Positions 27,020 through 36,394 of a stretch of 64,000 bases of DNA are shown here, piece by piece (the stretch's first letter is position 1; each line of letters begins with the position of its first letter). The DNA lies in contig CAJTNJ010000005.1 in NCBI GenBank assembly GCA_910577565.1, positions 32,711 through 96,710 of the forward strand. Direction: 5' to 3'. A model generated the notes under the pieces. That model had not been told where the DNA came from and made no database searches. It saw nothing but the letters and a program-made list of their open reading frames with translations. The stretch comes from an uncultured Oscillospiraceae bacterium. Lineage in GTDB: Bacteria; Bacillota; Clostridia; Oscillospirales; Ruminococcaceae. Made by a program: the position numbers and the translations under genes.

Positions 27020-29116
27020 TTAAGCAAGATGTAATATTCTTACAATAGTTGTTGTAATAAAGCATACTGTGAAGCCGGCAATTGTTGGAACAATAAAAGA
27101 TAATATGGTCCATTTTAAACTGCCACTTTCCTTTTTTATTGTTAGAAAAGTGGTAGAGCATGGCCAGTGCATTAGACAAAACAGCACTGTACAAACGGCG
27201 GTAAGCCAGGTCCAACCATTTTGTACAAGAAGCATTTTTAATTCTGTTAGACTCTCATATTCAATAAGACTGCCATGAGCAAGATATGCCATTAACATTA
27301 TCGGAACCACTATCTCATTCGCAGGAAATCCTAATATAAATGCTATTAATATTACGCCATCAAGACCAAAAAGTTTTGCAAAAGGATCTAAAAAATCTGA
27401 CATGTGGTTTAAAATACTCACATCACCCACATTAACATTTGCGCTTAACCAAAGTATAATTCCAGCAGGCGCCGCTACTATTACAGCACGAGCTAACACA
27501 AACAGAGTTCTGTCGAATATTGACCTTACAATTACCTTGCCAATTTGAGGTTTTCTATATGGCGGAAGTTCCAAAGTAAATGATGATGGAATCCCTTTGA
27601 GTACAGTGCAAGATAAAATCCTTGATACTAAAAAAGTCATAACTACACCAAGTACTATAACCAACATTAGAAAAACGGCGCAACTTATACCATTAAGTGT
27701 AGAAGGCGCCATACTTCCAATAAAAAACATATTAATTATTGCTATCAAAGTTGGAAATCTGCCGTTACATGGCACGAAATTGTTAGTTATCATGGCAATT
27801 AGTCTTTCGCGTGGCGAATTAATTATTCTGCATCCTACTACGCCTGCTGCATTGCATCCAAATCCCATACATGTAGTAAGCGCTTGTTTACCGCAAGCAC
27901 CAGCTTTTTTAAAAGCATGATCGAGGTGAAATGCAACACGCGGTAAATATCCAAAATCTTCAAGTAGTGTAAATATTGGGAAAAATATAGCCATCGGTGG
28001 CAGCATTACCGAAACAACCCAAGCGAGCGTACGAAACATTCCCTTAACTAAGATGTCATTCATCCAATACGGTGCTTTTATAAATAAAAAAAATCTACTT
28101 AACATATCTTGGATCCAAAAAAGAAATGATGATAAAATATCGGACGGCCCGTTTGCGCCTTCAATTGTAATCCAGAATATACCGCACAACAAAAATAGCA
28201 TTATGGGTATTCCTATCCATTTATTTGTTAAAATATCATCTAGCCTTAGGTCTTTGTCCGATTGTTTTTTCATTTTAATGCATTCTTTTGCAATTTCTTC
28301 AGATGTTTTTACAGTTTTTGATATTATTATATTTTGCAAAGAGTCTGTTGATATTTTTTCTGATAGCAATTTTAGACGGCAGTTTGAAAGTTCTTTTTTA
28401 AGCTCAGTGGAATATAAACTATCGAAATTATCTTGAGAATTAAGAGCATTTAAAAATGAATTATCGTTGCTTAGCAACTTTATAGCTATTATTCTTTTAT
28501 TTATGCCATAATTTTTTATATGTTTGGTTATCTTATCTATTGCGTCTTCAATATATTCACTATATTTAATGGTTATTGGCAATTTGGGAGTGTTTTCGCA
28601 GACATATTCAATTTTTTTCATTAAATCGTCAAAACCTTTTTTGTTTCGAGCAGATGTTGTTGCAACAGGGACACCTAAACGGTTTGACAATTTTTCAATG
28701 TCAATATGTATATTTTTCTTTTTTGCTTCATCCATTAAATTAATACAAACCACCACTTTTGGGTTTGCAATTATGATTTGAATAACCAAATTAAGATTTC
28801 GTTCAAGACAAGTAGCATCACAAACCACAACTGTTACATTTGGATTATTAAAACAAACAAAATCTCTTGCAACTTCTTCTTCAGCCGATGTTGCGCTTAA
28901 ACTATATGTGCCGGGTAAATCTATTAATATGTAGTCTTTGTTATTGAATTTATATTTGCCTTTTGCAATTTCTACTGTCTTTCCTGCCCAATTACCTGTA
29001 TGTTGCTTCATGCCAGTTATTGCATTAAACAATGTGCTTTTCCCAACATTTGGATTTCCTATAAGAGCAACTATGTTCTTGTCTTTTTGAATTGATGATG
29101 GTTTTATAAAACTCAA
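27020..29116 (-). CDS. feoB: Ferrous iron transporter FeoB
   Basis: FeoB moves Fe2+ across the cytoplasmic membrane and carries a GTP-binding domain. The N-terminal G domain has G1 GNPNVGKST, G3 DLPGTYSL, and G4 NLMDEAKKK. The membrane part shows the two Gate regions, with GFGCNAAGVVGCRIINSPRE and FNLMHWPCSTTF-like FCLMHWPCSTTFLTIKKE. Total length of about 698 is normal. I favour the TTG at 29114-29116 as start, since AAGGAG (complement of 29127-29132) is 10 bases from it and only 1 base from the GTG at 29123-29125. It follows feoA by a few bases in an feoAB operon. No Fur-like box was clear. Confidence 0.96.
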   Translation of the reverse strand: MSFIKPSSIQKDKNIVALIGNPNVGKSTLFNAITGMKQHTGNWAGKTVEIAKGKYKFNNKDYILIDLPGTYSLSATSAEEEVARDFVCFNNPNVTVVVCDATCLERNLNLVIQIIIANPKVVVCINLMDEAKKKNIHIDIEKLSNRLGVPVATTSARNKKGFDDLMKKIEYVCENTPKLPITIKYSEYIEDAIDKITKHIKNYGINKRIIAIKLLSNDNSFLNALNSQDNFDSLYSTELKKELSNCRLKLLSEKISTDSLQNIIISKTVKTSEEIAKECIKMKKQSDKDLRLDDILTNKWIGIPIMLFLLCGIFWITIEGANGPSDILSSFLFWIQDMLSRFFLFIKAPYWMNDILVKGMFRTLAWVVSVMLPPMAIFFPIFTLLEDFGYLPRVAFHLDHAFKKAGACGKQALTTCMGFGCNAAGVVGCRIINSPRERLIAMITNNFVPCNGRFPTLIAIINMFFIGSMAPSTLNGISCAVFLMLVIVLGVVMTFLVSRILSCTVLKGIPSSFTLELPPYRKPQIGKVIVRSIFDRTLFVLARAVIVAAPAGIILWLSANVNVGDVSILNHMSDFLDPFAKLFGLDGVILIAFILGFPANEIVVPIMLMAYLAHGSLIEYESLTELKMLLVQNGWTWLTAVCTVLFCLMHWPCSTTFLTIKKESGSLKWTILSFIVPTIAGFTVCFITTTIVRILHLA

Positions 29117-29133
29117 ATGATGCACTCTCCTTA

Positions 29134-29370
29134 TTAATTTTTTTGTTCAATAATAATTTGAGAGGAACTTTGATTTCTAAGAGCGATTACAGTACCGCGA
29201 ATCAAAAAAGCCACTGGATCACCAAACATGCTTTTTTGTAGGCATTTGACTTTTGTACCCGGAATTATACCTATGTCATACAAACGTCGTCTTATGTTAT
29301 TTTCAGCAACAATCTTTTTGATATAGCAAACTTCTCCTTCTTTTAGATTACTTAAAGCATTTTCACACAT
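29134..29370 (-). CDS. feoA: Ferrous iron transport accessory protein FeoA
   Basis: A 78-residue SH3-like small cytosolic protein that assists FeoB. The family core is visible as LKEGEVCYIKKIVAENNIRR, RLYDIGIIPGTKVKCLQKS, and GDPVAFLIRGTVIALR. I start at the ATG at 29368-29370, with TTGGAGGAGGG directly ahead; the in-frame codon 36 bases upstream has no site. It is the first gene of feoAB. Confidence 0.93.
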   Translation of the reverse strand: MCENALSNLKEGEVCYIKKIVAENNIRRRLYDIGIIPGTKVKCLQKSMFGDPVAFLIRGTVIALRNQSSSQIIIEQKN

Positions 29371-30066
29371 AAAACCCTCCTCCAAATAATAACTAAAAAT
29401 AAGCAAGAGCTTCTTTTTAAACCCTTCCTAAATAATTATATGAAAATGTGATGATTTAATGTGATATAATATTTTTCATAAATAATAAGAAAATAGAAAG
29501 TTTTGTAATAAAGACATTTATATATAATAAAAATAGAAAAATCTCTAAGTTAATTAATGTTATTATGTTATTAAACAAGAATAAATTAATAAATATTTTG
29601 CATAAAAATTATAATAATTTAAAATATTTCTTAATTTTGTTTAAGCTATAATTATGTAGTTTATTATGATTTCATCAACAACGAAAGTACATTTTAGCAA
29701 ATAATAACCATTAATTTTTCAGCCGAAAAATTGAAATACTAATAAAAATATTAAAAGAATTAGAGAAGAATGAGCTAAGTCGGTCATAACAAAAGTGCTA
29801 GTTTAGCTCGTTTTTCATTATTTCTCTAAGTATGATGGAGTGGATATATTTTAGGGCAATTTGAATATCTTTTGCTGTCTCAATCTCTTACTAATTATCA
29901 ATCTCTGAATGATATTAAGCTTGACTTTTTTATTTTTTGTTGGATAATAAAAACTTATTATAACTATTGTAAAATATAGCAATATGGGTTAGAATAATAA
30001 ATCAGTTTATATTGATTCATTTTTAATGTTATTAATATAATTGTTGAAAGTGAGATTGTATTTGAT
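29371..30066. other. Spacer upstream of feoAB
   Basis: There is no supportable gene. It contains an AATTTTTCagccGAAAAATT hairpin at 29713-29732 and a longer imperfect inverted repeat at 29760-29828. The feoA promoter must lie near its start, but I see no clear pair of boxes. Confidence 0.5.
29760..29828. repeat. Imperfect long inverted repeat
   Basis: TTAGAGAAGAATGAGCTAA on the left is mirrored by TTTAGCTC, CATT and TTTCTCTAA on the right, with a 22-base centre and a TTTTT insert in the right arm. It may be a tiny transposable remnant, or a terminator for + strand transcripts since GAGCTAA/TTAGCTC is followed by GTTTTT. Confidence 0.45.
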
Positions 30067-30375
30067 ATGTTAATAATTTTACAGATAGTAATAGGTTGTT
30101 GGTTTGGATATATAGCATTTAAAATAATAATAGGAAATCTTCCTAAACAAATAATAAGACTAATAGACATAAATCTTACTCAACATATCTTTGCCTATCG
30201 TGTTCTTATGAGCTTGACATATTTGTTTTTATCAATTTTATTTTTTGTTATGGGTATATTAACTAATATATTACAAACATTTATTTTTGTTATAATTTAT
30301 ATATCAGGTTTTTTAATATGGCTTATATGTGATTTAATTATACATATATATTTTTCAAAGTACTATAAAAACTAA
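30067..30375 (+). CDS. Small hydrophobic membrane protein, unknown function
   Basis: A 102-residue frame with about three predicted membrane helices (residues 1-25, 42-68, 70-95), separated by a short amphipathic stretch NLPKQIIRLIDINLTQHIFA. I recognise no family. The ribosome site is weak (GTGAGATTG about 10 bases ahead). A real gene is suggested only by its consistent hydrophobic pattern and lack of disruption. It could be a chance frame in AT-rich DNA. Confidence 0.4.
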   Translation: MLIILQIVIGCWFGYIAFKIIIGNLPKQIIRLIDINLTQHIFAYRVLMSLTYLFLSILFFVMGILTNILQTFIFVIIYISGFLIWLICDLIIHIYFSKYYKN

Positions 30376-30572
30376 TTTTAGTTTAAAAAATCTATTTTAT
30401 TAAACAACAAATTAAGATAAAGTTTCAATGATTTTCCAAAAATAACATTTATTTTAGTTAATTGTTTATTTAATTACTTTGTACAATAAAAGATCTCAAG
30501 TTAAAAATTTTATATATTTAAGGCAACATCTCATAATAGCCAAAAATGGTTGCTAAAATAGTGAAAAAGAAA

Positions 30573-30597
30573 AAACGCCCGGATTCCTTCGGCGTTT
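30573..30597 (-). terminator. Terminator at the end of the IS5 transposase
   Basis: On the minus strand, AAACGCC pairs with GGCGTTT and is followed by TTTTT, directly after the transposase remnant. It is a classical rho-independent terminator. Confidence 0.75.
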
Positions 30598-30635
30598 CGC
30601 TGTAATTATATCATAATGGTAAATTCAATTAAGCC

Positions 30636-31617
30636 AACTTAGTTTTTTTGTCAGCTAAATAAAGGTTTGCCAATGCAAACATCATATTAATTTTTTGTGT
30701 CTGTTTTTCATTCCCTCGGTATCGCATTTTCGATATTTGAAAAGCTTTTTTACTACCTCGAATACGTACTCTACATTTGCTCGTGCTGATGATTTCTAGT
30801 GTTATGTTTTTTGCCAGATATTGCATGTTTTTTGATAGTTCCCTCATTTGTGATAGCCGTCTGTTTATTTTGTATTGAATTTTCTTCCCACATGTATTTT
30901 TACAATCGCATTTTTTTGCTTATATGTCTCAATATAGCCGCTATCTCCGCATACAAATGTTTCCTCTCAAGTCAACAAATCAATGGTGTGTGATCGTTAC
31001 GTCGTGTACATTCGCTGCTGTGATTTTTACTTTATGCACTAATTTCGTTTTGCTGTCGACTCCTACATGCACTTTATAACCGAAGTGCCATATGCTGCCA
31101 TTCTTTACAGAATGCGCTTGTGAGTCGCGATTTTTCTCCTTGTTTTTGGTAGATGATGTGGCTGCAATAATCGTTGAATCTAAAATTGTTCCTTTTTTCA
31201 AAATCAATCCTTGTCCTGTTAACATACTTACTGCCTGACGGAACAATTTTCGTTGCAGGCCGTATTTTACAAGTATGTTGCGAAACATTTCTATAGTGTC
31301 TCCATCTGGAACCTGGTTTGACCAGTTTATTTCGCAGAATCTTGAAAAGGATGGACTGTCAATCACCTCTGTCATCGCCCTCATATCGGACAAATCATAA
31401 AGGTTTTGCAAGATGTAAATACGAAGCATCAGTTCAATGTCGTAAGGCTCGTTGTCGCGCTCTCCTTTATAATAGTATGGCTTGATGATCCCTATCCACT
31501 CGTCCCCCATGTTATTATCCTGGTGGCCCATCTGTTTTAAAAAGGATTTTTTTACTTGTTTTCGTCTGTGCTAATTCATCATAGAAATACGATAGTGTCA
31601 TTTGCTTATTCATAGTT
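30636..31617 (-). pseudogene. IS5-family transposase, frameshifted
   Basis: The intended start is MNKQMTLSYFYDELAQTKTS at 31617. A frameshift near 31545 precedes the main open stretch (30980-31531), which contains DEWIGIIKPYYYKGE, LMLRIYILQNLYDLSD, GTILDSTIIAATSSTKNKEK and HFGYKVHVGVDSKTKLVH, the DDE and IS5 core motifs. After NVHDVTITHH the frame breaks again several times; SGYIETYKQKNA, the EYVFEVVKKLFKYRK block and MMFALANLYLADKK appear in different frames. At least three disruptions make it inactive. Confidence 0.85.
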
Positions 31618-31741
31618 TTATTATACAATATTTTTTATTTTGACTACTGTGCGGTGTTGCTTTAATATAGTGATGAAAATATAAGTAATAAAATAGGATG
31701 TCCCAAATATTGTGTAAACCTTTAAATGGGGGGAGTATAAT

Positions 31742-31867
31742 ATGGTGAGTCATAATGGAAGCTTACTAATGGGAAAGAGAAGAAATATAAGCCCGGAAGA
31801 AGTAGCAAGACGTAAAAATCAGGGAACTGCTGCAGGAAAGCAACATCAGCTAATAAAATTTGATTGA
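31742..31867 (+). pseudogene. 41-codon frame next to an IS256-like end
   Basis: The frame begins MVSHNGSLLMGKRRNISPEE and ends QHQLIKFD, after a GGGGGGAG ribosome site. About 45 bases ahead, GGATGTCCCAAATATTGTGT resembles the outer end of IS256-type elements. I suspect the frame is the first part of a lost transposase, but no family match is certain. It could also be a small real gene. Confidence 0.35.
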
Positions 31868-31921
31868 CGCAAATAGCTTTTTGGTTTAAAATAATAATGT
31901 ATATTACAAAGAGAGGTTATT

Positions 31922-32572
31922 ATGAAAAAAATAAGTGTTTGCCCATCAATATTATCTGCTGATTTTGCTTGTTTAATGAAAGATGTTAAAATTGTTAAAG
32001 ATGCAGGTGCAGATATTTTGCATTTTGATGTAATGGACGGACACTTTGTCCCTAATATCTCCATTGGCATACCGGTGCTTAAAAGCTTGTCGCGCGCAAG
32101 TGATATGTTTATGGATGTACATTTGATGATTACAAATCCGCTTAAATATATACAAAATTTTGCGGATGCCGGAGCTAATAGCATTACATTTCATATCGAA
32201 GCAGATGATAATAAGGAAAAGTGCATCGAAGAAATAAAAAAAGCAGGATGTAAAGTTGGCATATCACTTAAACCACATACACCAGCGAATGCAATTAAAC
32301 CATATCTTGAAATGATAGATATGGTGCTTATAATGACAGTAGAACCCGGATTTGGAGGTCAAAAATTTATACCTTCTATGCTTAATAAAATAGAAGAAAT
32401 ACGAAAATGCAATTCTACAATAGATATACAAGTTGATGGTGGCATAAACACTAAAAATTTTAAGGATGTCGTAAATGCTGGAGCTAATTTGTTGGTTGCT
32501 GGTTCAGCAATATTTGAATCCGACGATCCTGCTTTTGTAATAAATAGTTTAAAAAATGCAGCTAATATTTAG
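31922..32572 (+). CDS. rpe: Ribulose-phosphate 3-epimerase
   Basis: A cytosolic TIM-barrel enzyme that interconverts ribulose 5-phosphate and xylulose 5-phosphate in the pentose phosphate pathway. Typical blocks are CPSILSADFA, HFDVMDGHFVPNISIG (metal-binding His and Asp), MDVHLMITNP, TVEPGFGGQKFIPSML (catalytic loop), and the phosphate-binding QVDGGINTKNF...AGANLLVAGSAIF. At 216 residues it is full length. AGAGAGG precedes the ATG. Its 3' end overlaps that of the convergent mecA gene by 11 bases, so the two transcripts run into each other. Confidence 0.97.
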   Translation: MKKISVCPSILSADFACLMKDVKIVKDAGADILHFDVMDGHFVPNISIGIPVLKSLSRASDMFMDVHLMITNPLKYIQNFADAGANSITFHIEADDNKEKCIEEIKKAGCKVGISLKPHTPANAIKPYLEMIDMVLIMTVEPGFGGQKFIPSMLNKIEEIRKCNSTIDIQVDGGINTKNFKDVVNAGANLLVAGSAIFESDDPAFVINSLKNAANI

Positions 32573-33143
32573 TTAAATAGTTTGTTACCGTCTCTATTGC
32601 TTTACCTTTAACAATTAATTTAAAATGCTCGGCAATCAAACTGCTTGCAAAGCTTCCTCTTCCAATTATCTCTCCATGTTCAGATAATAGAGCTAAAAGT
32701 TTATTATCTTGTTTATAATATGAATAAACTATTAGTATAAATTTGCTGTTATTGTAATATAAATTGCTTTTAAGTATTAAATTATAGCAGCGATTTAGCA
32801 TATTTTTACATAAGCTTGTTAATATATCAAGGTCTTTGATCTCTGTTATTATTGGGGTATCAAAGTTGTTTTTTAAAGCTTTTTCTTTTTCAATTTCACA
32901 AAGGATATTTAAGTATAAAACGCAACCGCCTTCTTCAGTTGGAAATGCTTCTATGAATATTTTACTTTTTGATATATCGATGTAATTTATATCATTTCGC
33001 ACTTTATAGAGTAATTTTATAATAGCTTGACGTGTTTTTTTATCATTATAGTCCATTTTTTCATAGGTTATAGAGTATTTTTGCATATCTTTATCAGATA
33101 ATGTAATTTTTATAGTCTGACAATCTATCGCTTCTATATTCAA
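32562..33143 (-). CDS. mecA: MecA-family adaptor protein
   Basis: MecA hands substrates to the ClpC-ClpP protease; in Bacillus it targets ComK. This 193-residue protein begins MNIEAIDCQTIKITLSDKDM, as the family does, with a C-terminal ClpC-binding-like region containing LLALLSEHGEIIGRGSFASS and LIAEHFKLIVKGKAIETV. It is somewhat shorter than the Bacillus protein. The 3' end overlaps rpe. There is no comK in the window, so another target, such as a biosynthetic or sporulation factor, is likely. The assignment is based on N-terminal pattern and overall layout. Confidence 0.78.
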   Translation of the reverse strand: MNIEAIDCQTIKITLSDKDMQKYSITYEKMDYNDKKTRQAIIKLLYKVRNDINYIDISKSKIFIEAFPTEEGGCVLYLNILCEIEKEKALKNNFDTPIITEIKDLDILTSLCKNMLNRCYNLILKSNLYYNNSKFILIVYSYYKQDNKLLALLSEHGEIIGRGSFASSLIAEHFKLIVKGKAIETVTNYLTKY

Positions 33144-33407
33144 GATATCACATCACTTCTTCGTTAAAATATATTTTGTGCGCAAATCTAAATAGTTGTT
33201 TTAATTAATTTCTATTGTTTTTTCAGTTTGCTTATGCGTGTCAACTTAGTACAAATTTAAATTTTAACTATTTTTATAATTTATATATATGTGATAATTG
33301 TGACATGAGTGTATAAATTAAAAATTTGAATATATTAATATAAAAGGCTTAGTTTTATATGATAATGCAAATGTTAATTGTTTATTGTTTAACCAGGGGG
33401 AAATAAT

Positions 33408-34541
33408 ATGCCTAAAAAGTATAAAGTTAAAAGATATTCAAGCATATATAACAGATCGAAAAAAAGACGCAGCCTTGCTTTTCAAATTATCATGTCTATT
33501 GTTGTATTTGTTGCAATAGCTTTAATTGTATATCTTATATCTATAGGCGTTAATAGTTATATAAATCGCGAATCTTATACTGAGCTTGATTCTTCAATTT
33601 TAAGCGCTCCTTCTGATACAAACAATATAGCTGACGATAAATATCAAAATACAAGCGAAAAAATTATGGCATCTGAAATGTCGGCAAGTTCAATTGAAAA
33701 TAACTCTTATATAACTGAATTTATAAAAAAATCTAAAGATGAAGGCAAAAATGCAGTTGTGGTTCCGCTCAAAACAAAAAGCGGATCTATACTATATTCG
33801 ACAAACGTTCAAAAAGCCAAAAGTTGGGAAGCAATTGCCGATTATATCATTGATGCTTTGGATTTGGCAAAAAAAATTAAAGATGCAGGGCTCGTTCCAA
33901 TAGCAAAAGTAAGTGCATTTTATGATCAAACAGCGCCACATGCCAAAAGAGAAAATTCATATTATCAAGGCTCGCAAAAAACAACTACTCATTTGTTTAA
34001 GAACTCGGTTACTAAAAAAGCAGAAAGATGGCTTAATCCTTATAAAGAGGCATCTAGAAAATATATTTGCGATATTGTTGCTGAATTAGGTAATTTTGGA
34101 TATAGTTATGTCCTTTTGGATGATGTAGCTTTTCCGGATGTTGAATTTGATTCATCTGTTGGAACCGATGCAAATGGAAAAAGCAAGAGTGAAATTTTAA
34201 AAACTTTTGTAAAAGAACTTGATGATATTGGAGTGCCAACTATAATTTCATATGATTGGAGCGCTATTGGAGGTGGAAAATCATCTGATATAATTTATGG
34301 TGGTGATATTTCTACTTACGGCATAAAAAATCAAGCCCCCATTATTGACATTTCAAAACCTCCTACAAGTCTTTCGGAAAAAAATGAAATAATTAAGTCT
34401 GCAATTGACTATATTAGAAATAAAAACTCTGATGTTTTTATAGTTCCTAAAATACCTTTAAGTTCGACTTCAAAAGAATCTATTATTAGCGAACTTAAAA
34501 GCCTGCAGATATATTCAAATATAATTTTTGCTGATAATTAA
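33408..34541 (+). CDS. Membrane-anchored putative glycoside hydrolase (DUF4015)
   Basis: A 377-residue protein. A lysine/arginine-rich cytosolic tail of 22 residues and one membrane helix (about 24-48) anchor it, with the rest outside. After a linker, the TIM-barrel-like DUF4015 domain shows AVVVPLKTKSGSILYST, AGLVPIAKVSAFYDQTAP, WLNPYKEASRKYICDIVAEL, GYSYVLLDDVAFPD and PTIISYDWSAIGGG. The acidic LLDDVAFP is where relatives have FDYVRFP. The substrate is not established for the family; cell-wall or capsule glycans are likely. GGGGGAAAT precedes the ATG. The phosphoglucomutase gene follows after 33 bases, so the pair may share a transcript. Confidence 0.8.
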   Translation: MPKKYKVKRYSSIYNRSKKRRSLAFQIIMSIVVFVAIALIVYLISIGVNSYINRESYTELDSSILSAPSDTNNIADDKYQNTSEKIMASEMSASSIENNSYITEFIKKSKDEGKNAVVVPLKTKSGSILYSTNVQKAKSWEAIADYIIDALDLAKKIKDAGLVPIAKVSAFYDQTAPHAKRENSYYQGSQKTTTHLFKNSVTKKAERWLNPYKEASRKYICDIVAELGNFGYSYVLLDDVAFPDVEFDSSVGTDANGKSKSEILKTFVKELDDIGVPTIISYDWSAIGGGKSSDIIYGGDISTYGIKNQAPIIDISKPPTSLSEKNEIIKSAIDYIRNKNSDVFIVPKIPLSSTSKESIISELKSLQIYSNIIFADN

Positions 34542-34574
34542 ATTTTATATAAATAATTTTGAAAGGGAAATATT

Positions 34575-36299
34575 ATGAGTAAATTAGAACTTGAATTATA
34601 TGATCTTTGGAATAAAAATGCAACTGAAGATGATGATTTGATAAAAGAGTTGGAAGAAATAAAGGGAAATCAGAAAGAAATCAAAGAAAGATTCTACCAA
34701 GATCTAGCTTTTGGCACGGCAGGTCTTAGAGGAGTGCTTGGTGCAGGAACTAACAGAATGAATATCTATATGATCCGCAAAACAACTCAAGCATTTGCTA
34801 ATTATTTAAACAATAACCATAAAAATCCATCAGTTGCAATTAGTTACGATAGCAGAATAAAATCAAATATTTTTGCAAAAGAAGCTGCCTGTGTGCTTGC
34901 TGGCAACAATATTAAGGCTTATATTTATAAGCAGTTAATGCCGGTTCCTTGTTTGTCATATGCCGTAAGATATCTTAAATGTGATGCCGGTATTATGGTT
35001 ACTGCCAGTCATAATCCTGCAAAATATAATGGCTATAAAGTTTATGGCAATGATGGCTGTCAACTTACGGAAAGCTCGGCAGATAAAATATATGAGATTT
35101 CATCGAAAATAGATACTTTTCACGGCATAAAAAAGATTAATTTTCAAGATGGACTAAAAAAGGGCATAATAAATTACATATCAGATGAAGTTGAACAAAA
35201 ATATCTTGATTGTGTGAAAGCCTGCTCTGTACATCCGGAAATTTTGTCAGAATCTGACTTTAAAGTTGTTTATACTCCGCTTAACGGTGCCGGAAATAAA
35301 CCGGTAAGAAAAATGTTTTCTCAAATGGGTGTTAAATCGGTTTATATTGTTAAAGAACAAGAAAACCCTGATGGAAATTTTCCAACATGTCCAACTCCTA
35401 ATCCTGAAATTAGAGAAGCCTTGACACTTGGTCTTAGAGACTGTGAAACAATAAAACCCGATATTTTAGTAGCAACCGATCCCGACTGTGACCGTATGGG
35501 TATAGCTGTTCCTGACAAAGAAGGAAATTATGTATTAATTACTGGTAATGAAATAGGTGCTTTGCTGCTTGAATATATATGCAGTGAAAGATTGGCTCTT
35601 GGCACTTTACCAAAAAAACCAATTGCAGTTAAAACTATTGTTTCAAGTGATATTGTTAGGAAAATTGCGGATAACTATGGAGTTGAGCTGATAAACGTTT
35701 TAACTGGATTTAAGTATATTGGCGAGCAAATTGCGATATTAGAGAAAAAAGGTGAAGAAAATAGATTTATTTTAGGCTTTGAAGAAAGTTATGGTTATTT
35801 AATGGGCAGTTATGTTCGAGATAAAGATGCTGTTGTTGCTACCATGTTAATTTGCGAAATGACGGCTTTTTATAGGAAGCAAGGCAAGTCTTTGTTAGAT
35901 GCTTTAAATGATATATATGTAAAATATGGAACCTATTTAAACATAGTAGACAGTTATGTTTTTGAAGGAATGGAAGGTATGGATAAGATGAAGAAACTCA
36001 TGTCCAACATTCGTTCTAAATTCCCAAAGATGATAGGCGGCAAAAAGGTCATTAAATATCTTGACTATTTATCATCTGAAAACTTGGATATTGATAACGG
36101 TAATAAAACGAAGATAAGTTTGCCAAAATCAAATGTTATAGAGTTTAGGCTTGAAGATAATATGTCGGTTATAATAAGGCCTTCTGGTACCGAACCTAAA
36201 ATTAAAGTATATTATACTTTAACTGGTGATACATTTAAAAAAGCAAAAGAAAATGAAAATATAATAAAAAATGACTTTAAAAAATACATAGAAATATAA
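34575..36299 (+). CDS. pgm: Phosphoglucomutase / phosphomannomutase
   Basis: A 574-residue enzyme of the alpha-D-phosphohexomutase superfamily, interconverting glucose 1- and 6-phosphate and so feeding UDP-glucose and glycogen synthesis. The phosphoserine loop MVTASHNPAKYNGYKVYG has S145. Metal ligands are D302, D304 and D306 in TDPDCDRMG. The sugar-binding loop is FEESYGYL, and the phosphate-binding RPSGTEPKIKVYY is near the C-terminus. Length and N-terminal LWNKNATEDDDLIKELEEI fit the Gram-positive PgcA type. AAAGGGAAA precedes the ATG, and it follows the DUF4015 gene closely. The glucolipid-type transferase at 2.6 kb could use its products via UDP-glucose. Confidence 0.95.
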   Translation: MSKLELELYDLWNKNATEDDDLIKELEEIKGNQKEIKERFYQDLAFGTAGLRGVLGAGTNRMNIYMIRKTTQAFANYLNNNHKNPSVAISYDSRIKSNIFAKEAACVLAGNNIKAYIYKQLMPVPCLSYAVRYLKCDAGIMVTASHNPAKYNGYKVYGNDGCQLTESSADKIYEISSKIDTFHGIKKINFQDGLKKGIINYISDEVEQKYLDCVKACSVHPEILSESDFKVVYTPLNGAGNKPVRKMFSQMGVKSVYIVKEQENPDGNFPTCPTPNPEIREALTLGLRDCETIKPDILVATDPDCDRMGIAVPDKEGNYVLITGNEIGALLLEYICSERLALGTLPKKPIAVKTIVSSDIVRKIADNYGVELINVLTGFKYIGEQIAILEKKGEENRFILGFEESYGYLMGSYVRDKDAVVATMLICEMTAFYRKQGKSLLDALNDIYVKYGTYLNIVDSYVFEGMEGMDKMKKLMSNIRSKFPKMIGGKKVIKYLDYLSSENLDIDNGNKTKISLPKSNVIEFRLEDNMSVIIRPSGTEPKIKVYYTLTGDTFKKAKENENIIKNDFKKYIEI

Positions 36300-36394
36300 A
36301 TTTGAGGTTTTGCATATAGGTTTTTTCAGGACTATGTGTTACATAAAATAAAAATTTTACTGAAATTAATTTATATTGAAAGGGAACACATATT

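Larger units (their letters stand above)
30522..31665 (-). mobile_element. Decayed IS5-family insertion sequence
   Basis: About 1.14 kb. The ends are AAGGCAACATCTC at about 30522 and, inverted, AAGCAACACCGC at about 31664, which I read as diverged terminal repeats. It contains one broken transposase gene and an internal terminator. Parts of a second copy flank the ABC exporter at 7122-9151. Confidence 0.7.

Noticed and set aside
30629-30847. A 72-codon minus-strand frame as an independent gene
   Set aside because: Its last part matches the IS5 C-terminus but the first part is out of frame; it is part of a frameshifted transposase.
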